Part shown: in pieces, positions 60,480 to 64,000 of the stretch
Numbering within the stretch: position 1 is the first letter of the stretch
Layout: every line of letters starts with the position of its first letter
NCBI GenBank assembly: GCA_002422395.1
Contig: DIUY01000022.1
Coordinates: forward strand, 1-64,000
Direction of reading: 5' to 3'
DNA length: 64,000 nt
Origin: Methylococcaceae bacterium UBA6146
GTDB taxonomy: Bacteria; Pseudomonadota; Gammaproteobacteria; Methylococcales; Methylomonadaceae
Made by a program: the position numbers and the translations under genes
The notes under the pieces: generated by a model
Told to the model about the DNA's origin: nothing
What the model saw: only the letters and a program-made list of their open reading frames with translations
The model's database searches: none

Positions 60480-61055
60480 AACAAAGAACCCATTAATGGC
60501 GGGGCTTACAGGGCGGTATTCGAGTGTGCCCGCAGCCGGATCCTGAAGTGCAGCCACGTTGCCGCCCACAACTGGATCAAGGCGTATGGCCGGTCCATTG
60601 GGGCCATCCGCTCCGCTGCCGGCGTTGATGTGGTCGGACTGGATGAAATGCACGCCTACGTCGGTTCCAAAAAAATACTGCTGCTGGATATGCCCGCAGG
60701 GCACAAGTGGGTTGCTGTTGACCGGCTTGGGAAACGCTTCCTCGGCTGCGAAGTGGGTTCCCGCGACACTGAAACCGGGCGGAAGCTCTGGGACTCCATT
60801 AAAAGCAGGATCATAACAGGTGTCATGAGTGGCTACTGGAACCCTTATGAAAAGTTCGTTCCGCCAGAGCTGCATAAAAGGCAATCGAAGGCGGAAACCT
60901 ATACAGTCGAAGGCTATAACAGCTTGTTCAGGCATTCTCTGGCCCGGCTACGCCGAAAGTCGAAGTGCCACAGCAAAAGCAAGGATATGCTTAAATATTC
61001 CGTCACGCTTTTGATGCTCAAATGGAAGGGTGAGCTGGATACCATACTTTATTAA
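60480..61055 (+). pseudogene. 5'-truncated IS1-family transposase
   Basis: Open from 60480 (a TAA lies just before) to the stop at 61055, about 191 codons with no proper start at the left. The first part, VFECARSRILKCSHVAAHNW, matches the end of IS1 InsA (helix-turn-helix). The InsB-like part has VDVVGLDEMHAYVGSKK and ends VEGYNSLFRHSLARLRRKSK, the IS1 DDE hallmark. The N-terminal zinc ribbon and the left inverted repeat are missing. A possible right end lies near 61056-61080 (GAGGGTACAACC). Confidence 0.82.
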
Positions 61056-61081
61056 CAATACCGAGGGTACAACCTACCGCG

Positions 61082-61771
61082 CTAAAAATTCACATTGAAA
61101 TTGGTGAACCAAATATGGTTGTAAAAATCCGGTGTTCCAAAATTATTGACATATTGCAATTGGTAACCCGTGTCCAAATTTATTTTGGGGGTCAGTTTGT
61201 AGCCTATCCCGGCATAGGAACGGTTTTGGTTGACACCGGGCTGGACGGAATGTTCCCTTGGGCCTCCATTCAAGGAATTGAGGTAGACGAACAATTCGTC
61301 AATGGCAATCAGATAGGTGTCGGAACCAGGGAGGGTGTATTGCAGACGAATCCGGTGGCGCATGCGGTGGCCAGTATCCGCATCGGCAAAAAAACGTTGC
61401 TCCAAGCGGAACCGGTACTGGAGGTTAAGTTCAGGCGCGACATTGTCAATCCATTGCACCTGCTGCATCAGGTCTTGGGTGGCGTTTTCAAATTTAACGG
61501 ACGGGTCATATTCGCCCTGCCATGTATAACCCAACCAAAGTTGAAATTTGGGTGTCACCTTATAACCCACTAATGGACGGATAATGAACTGGCTAAATTG
61601 GGATGAATCGTCCTTCAAACGCGGCGCCAACTCTAAAAATGCCAGATATTGGCTGCCATTAAAATCAGTTTGGTAAGTTGTGCTGAGCCAGGTTCCCCAA
61701 TCATCATTGGATTTGGCCCAACAGGCGCACGGCATCGATAATAAAAGCAAAAATCCGAGGTATTTTTTCAT
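61082..61771 (-). CDS. DUF2490 outer-membrane beta-barrel protein
   Basis: A 229-residue protein with a signal peptide (MKKYLGFLLLLSMPCACWAK). The mature protein is a run of alternating strands: DDWGTWLSTTYQTDF, FIIRPLVGYKVTPKFQLWLG and LNLQYRFRLEQRFF, ending in a C-terminal Phe (NFNVNF). This fits DUF2490, a family of predicted outer-membrane barrels of unknown function. It converges on the IS1 remnant. Confidence 0.82.
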   Translation of the reverse strand: MKKYLGFLLLLSMPCACWAKSNDDWGTWLSTTYQTDFNGSQYLAFLELAPRLKDDSSQFSQFIIRPLVGYKVTPKFQLWLGYTWQGEYDPSVKFENATQDLMQQVQWIDNVAPELNLQYRFRLEQRFFADADTGHRMRHRIRLQYTLPGSDTYLIAIDELFVYLNSLNGGPREHSVQPGVNQNRSYAGIGYKLTPKINLDTGYQLQYVNNFGTPDFYNHIWFTNFNVNF

Positions 61772-61949
61772 GCTTGATGGGACTCTAACGACAAAAGTTA
61801 ACTTATTCTAACAAGTGAATATTGGGTTAGGCAAATTGGCGGTAGGTGAAACTGCTGGGTTGCAATTTTTTATCATATGCAAAAATAGCCCTTAGGCTGT
61901 ACCTTCTGGGGTATAAAGGGTGGGTGTGCGAATCCCAACATTTAGAGCT

Positions 61950-62096
61950 GTAGGGCGGATTCTCCGTGAGGAAATCCGCCATAATCCAAGCCTTGAAGCT
62001 AAAAAGCGTGTGGACTTTCCCGGCTGTTTTTTTACCTCCAATGATTGTTTTGATGCGGCGCATCGATTGGCGGTTTGCTTCGCGAAACCGCCCTAC
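61950..62096. repeat. Interspersed repeat family E (MITE-like)
   Basis: A 147-bp element bounded by GTAGGGCGG (61950-61958) and CCGCCCTAC (62088-62096). Each end also folds by itself: GGCGGATT...AATCCGCC-like (61954-61980) and GGCGGTTT-GCTTCGCG-AAACCGCC (62069-62092). It sits next to the stop codon of the RND pump gene, and no gene is seen in 61772-62101. Confidence 0.75.
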
Positions 62097-62101
62097 GGGC
62101 T

Positions 62102-64000
62102 TTAATCCAAGCCAACCGATTTATCTTTATTAATCAAAAAATAAACCGTCGGGATCACCAGCAACGAAAACAGCGTGGATGCAAAAATACCAAAGATAAA
62201 ACTCCACGCCAAACCTGAAAATATCGGATCAAAAATAATAACAAACGCGCCAAACATAGCCGCGCCAGCGGTCAGGAAAATAGGCCGCAGGCGGATTGCG
62301 CCGGCTTCTATCAGCGCGTCGGCCAGCGTGGTGTCGGCGCGGGCGCGGATGCGTTCAATAAAGTCTATTAAAATGATGGAGTTGCGCACGACAATACCGG
62401 CCAGTGCAATCATGCCTATCATCGCGGTGGCGGTGAAATAAATCGGGTTGGGGTAACCTGCAATCGGGTTTGCCATGAGCAGGTTAAGCAGCCAGAAGCC
62501 GGGCATGATGCCGATGACGGTGAGCGGGATGGCGATCATCATCACCAGCGGCACGGTCAGCGAGCCGGTTTGCCCGACCAGCAGGATATAGATCATGACC
62601 AGCGCGGCGGCGAAGGCCAGTCCCAGGTCGCGGAACACATCGACGGTGATTTTCCATTCTCCTTCTCCCGCCAATTCAGCGCTGTAACCTTCGGGCAAGG
62701 GGCGTTCTGCGAAGACATCATTCAGGTCGAAAACCGCTTCCACAGGGCTGCGTCCGGCCATTTCGGCGATCACATAATTAAGCCGCTTCAGATTTTTGTG
62801 ATAAATCGGCTGGTCCTCGCGTTCAATGCTGGCCGTGCCGATTTCACTAAGAGGCATCATGACGCCTGCGCCGGTTTTGACGCGCAACGCCAGTAAATCG
62901 GGCACGGAAGAGCGCAATGCACGGGGCAACTGCAAGGTGATTTCCAATGGCTGGCGTTCGCTTTCCAGATGCACAATGCCGGCGGCTTGGCCTGCGACAG
63001 CGGTGCGCAGGGTTTGGGCGACTTCGGCGACGCTGACGCCGGACAGCGCGGCTTTTTCCCTGTCCAGCTGGAAATGCACCTTGTCATGCGGGGCTTCGGA
63101 AAAATCATCGACATCAACCACACCCTCGGTTTTTTCCATATCTGCGCGGACGCGTTTGGAAACGGCGATCAGGTCGGCCATGCTGGCTTCCGGCGGCCCG
63201 TAAATTTCGGCAACCAAGCTGGAAAGCACCGGCGGGCCGGGCGGCAATTCGACGATTTTAAGATTCGCGCCATATTTTTTGCCGATGCGCTCGATCTCAG
63301 GCCGGATGCGCAAGGCGATTTCGTGGGATTGCTGTTCGCGTTCGTCTTTTGGCAGCAGGTTGACCCTGACTTCACCAAGCTGGCCGCCGCTACGCAAATA
63401 ATAGTGGCGGACCATACCGTTAAAGTCCATGGGCGACGCCAGGCCAGTATAGCTCTGGTAATCGGTGACTTCGTTGACGGTGGACAGATAACTGCCTAAC
63501 GCGCGGGCGACTTCATCGGTTTGCTCCAGTGCGGTACCAGCCGGCATATCGATCAATATTTGCAATTCGTTTTTGTTGTCAAACGGCAAAAGCTTGAGCG
63601 GCACGGCACGGGTAACAGCCAGCAGTGCAGAGGCGACAAACGCGATCAGCACGATCAGTAAAAACAGTTTGGCGCGTCCAGACGTCGCAATCAGCGGCGA
63701 CAGCGCGGCATGATAAATGCGGTAAATCAGCGTTTGTTTTAGCTCCTCGGGTTCTTCGCCATGCCCGCCGTGTGCGCTTGCCAGCAGTTTGTAACTGGCC
63801 CAGGGTGTAACGGTAAAGGCGACAATCAACGAGACGATCATCGCGATGGGCACGTTAAACGCCATCGGCGCCATGTACGGCCCCATCATGCCGGTAATAA
63901 AAAACATCGGCAGGAACGACACAATCACGGTGAAGGTCGCCAGTATGGTCGGTGGCCTGACTTCATCAACCGCCGTCAGTAGCGCGTTAAGCGGCGATTC
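62102..64000 (-). CDS. RND efflux transporter permease, partial (5' end beyond the window)
   Basis: The last about 632 residues of an AcrB-type inner-membrane pump; the frame is open through the window's right edge. It has VIVSFLPMFFITGMMGPYM (a membrane helix of the first domain), a large periplasmic loop (PAGTALEQTDEVARALGSYL, VELPPGPPVLSSLVAEIYG), then the second membrane bundle with IPLTVIGIMPGFWLLNLLM and NSIILIDFIERIRAR. The loop lacks features of metal (CusA-type) pumps that I could name, so the substrate is open. The membrane fusion partner would be upstream outside the window. Confidence 0.9.
   Translation of the reverse strand, partial: ESPLNALLTAVDEVRPPTILATFTVIVSFLPMFFITGMMGPYMAPMAFNVPIAMIVSLIVAFTVTPWASYKLLASAHGGHGEEPEELKQTLIYRIYHAALSPLIATSGRAKLFLLIVLIAFVASALLAVTRAVPLKLLPFDNKNELQILIDMPAGTALEQTDEVARALGSYLSTVNEVTDYQSYTGLASPMDFNGMVRHYYLRSGGQLGEVRVNLLPKDEREQQSHEIALRIRPEIERIGKKYGANLKIVELPPGPPVLSSLVAEIYGPPEASMADLIAVSKRVRADMEKTEGVVDVDDFSEAPHDKVHFQLDREKAALSGVSVAEVAQTLRTAVAGQAAGIVHLESERQPLEITLQLPRALRSSVPDLLALRVKTGAGVMMPLSEIGTASIEREDQPIYHKNLKRLNYVIAEMAGRSPVEAVFDLNDVFAERPLPEGYSAELAGEGEWKITVDVFRDLGLAFAAALVMIYILLVGQTGSLTVPLVMMIAIPLTVIGIMPGFWLLNLLMANPIAGYPNPIYFTATAMIGMIALAGIVVRNSIILIDFIERIRARADTTLADALIEAGAIRLRPIFLTAGAAMFGAFVIIFDPIFSGLAWSFIFGIFASTLFSLLVIPTVYFLINKDKSVGLD

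Noticed and set aside
60514..60540. A possible attR: GCGGTATTCGAGTG...GCCCGCAGCC resembles the tRNA-Cys T-arm and acceptor end.
   Set aside because: The longest exact match is about 10 bp (GCCCGCAGCC), the T-loop does not align without gaps, and the bases encode a conserved part of the IS1 transposase.
1..64000. CRISPR arrays.
   Set aside because: No regularly spaced direct repeats with unique spacers were seen; the repeated sequences are dispersed or are 9-bp iterons.

Overview
The window comes from a gammaproteobacterial chromosome. The housekeeping proteins (CRP, RecA/RecX, AlaS, IMP dehydrogenase, LpxB, TsaB, SbcC, class 2 dihydroorotate dehydrogenase) all read as typical of that class, and LpxB, lipoproteins and a porin-like protein show a Gram-negative envelope. 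A complete four-gene ABC operon of the type tied to PQQ-dependent alcohol oxidation (ped-like), plus a porin-like protein of a kind I associate with methanotrophs, make a methylotroph such as a member of the Methylococcales plausible. That placement is inference.

Layout. 1-8.2 kb: cupin protein, flavoprotein, RIO kinase, YoaA/DinG helicase, TsaB, CRP, OsmC-like protein and SpeD. 8.3-16.9 kb: membrane protein, lipoprotein, guaB, lpxB, recA-recX, alaS. 17.2-21.8 kb: surface-glycan genes (DegT-type aminotransferase, WbqC, PglD/NeuD-type acyltransferase, GH43-like propeller, glycosyltransferase). 21.8-24.2 kb: two gene remnants around a pair of exported proteins, one built like a phage tail fibre. 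24.6-35.5 kb: sbcC, then an opposed signalling unit (PAS-like protein, CheB-CheR-PAS fusion, PAS-GAF-GGDEF-EAL protein). 35.8-45.1 kb: pyrD, thiO, porin-like protein, YefM-YoeB, prolyl aminopeptidase, ubiX, GT39 transferase, PAP2 phosphatase, MOSC protein, PilZ protein. 45.3-49.0 kb: the ped-like ABC operon. 49-51.3 kb: two unknown genes.

51.4-60.5 kb is the main accessory region. tRNA-Gly and tRNA-Cys are followed by a compact P4-type integrative element: tyrosine integrase, AlpA-like regulator, a TOPRIM-DUF927 primase-helicase, a Mor-like regulator and several unknown small genes, with no capsid or tail genes. Two non-coding parts stand out. First, downstream of alpA there is a consensus promoter, a hairpin-borne target site, an intrinsic terminator, a structured RNA resembling phage P4 CI/P1 C4 RNA, and a second target site, which is the order of the P4 immunity leader. 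Second, 9-bp iterons (GCGGTKACA) with a shared 19-bp AT-rich block lie on both sides of the primase-helicase in inverted orientation, like the paired ori and crr of P4. At its right border the element abuts a 5'-truncated IS1-family transposase. The window closes with a DUF2490 protein and a partial RND efflux pump.

The chromosome also carries at least five families of short interspersed elements (about 70-150 bp, called A-E here), several with clear terminal inverted repeats. Nearly all lie between genes, and two of them run up to or into stop codons of neighbouring genes.
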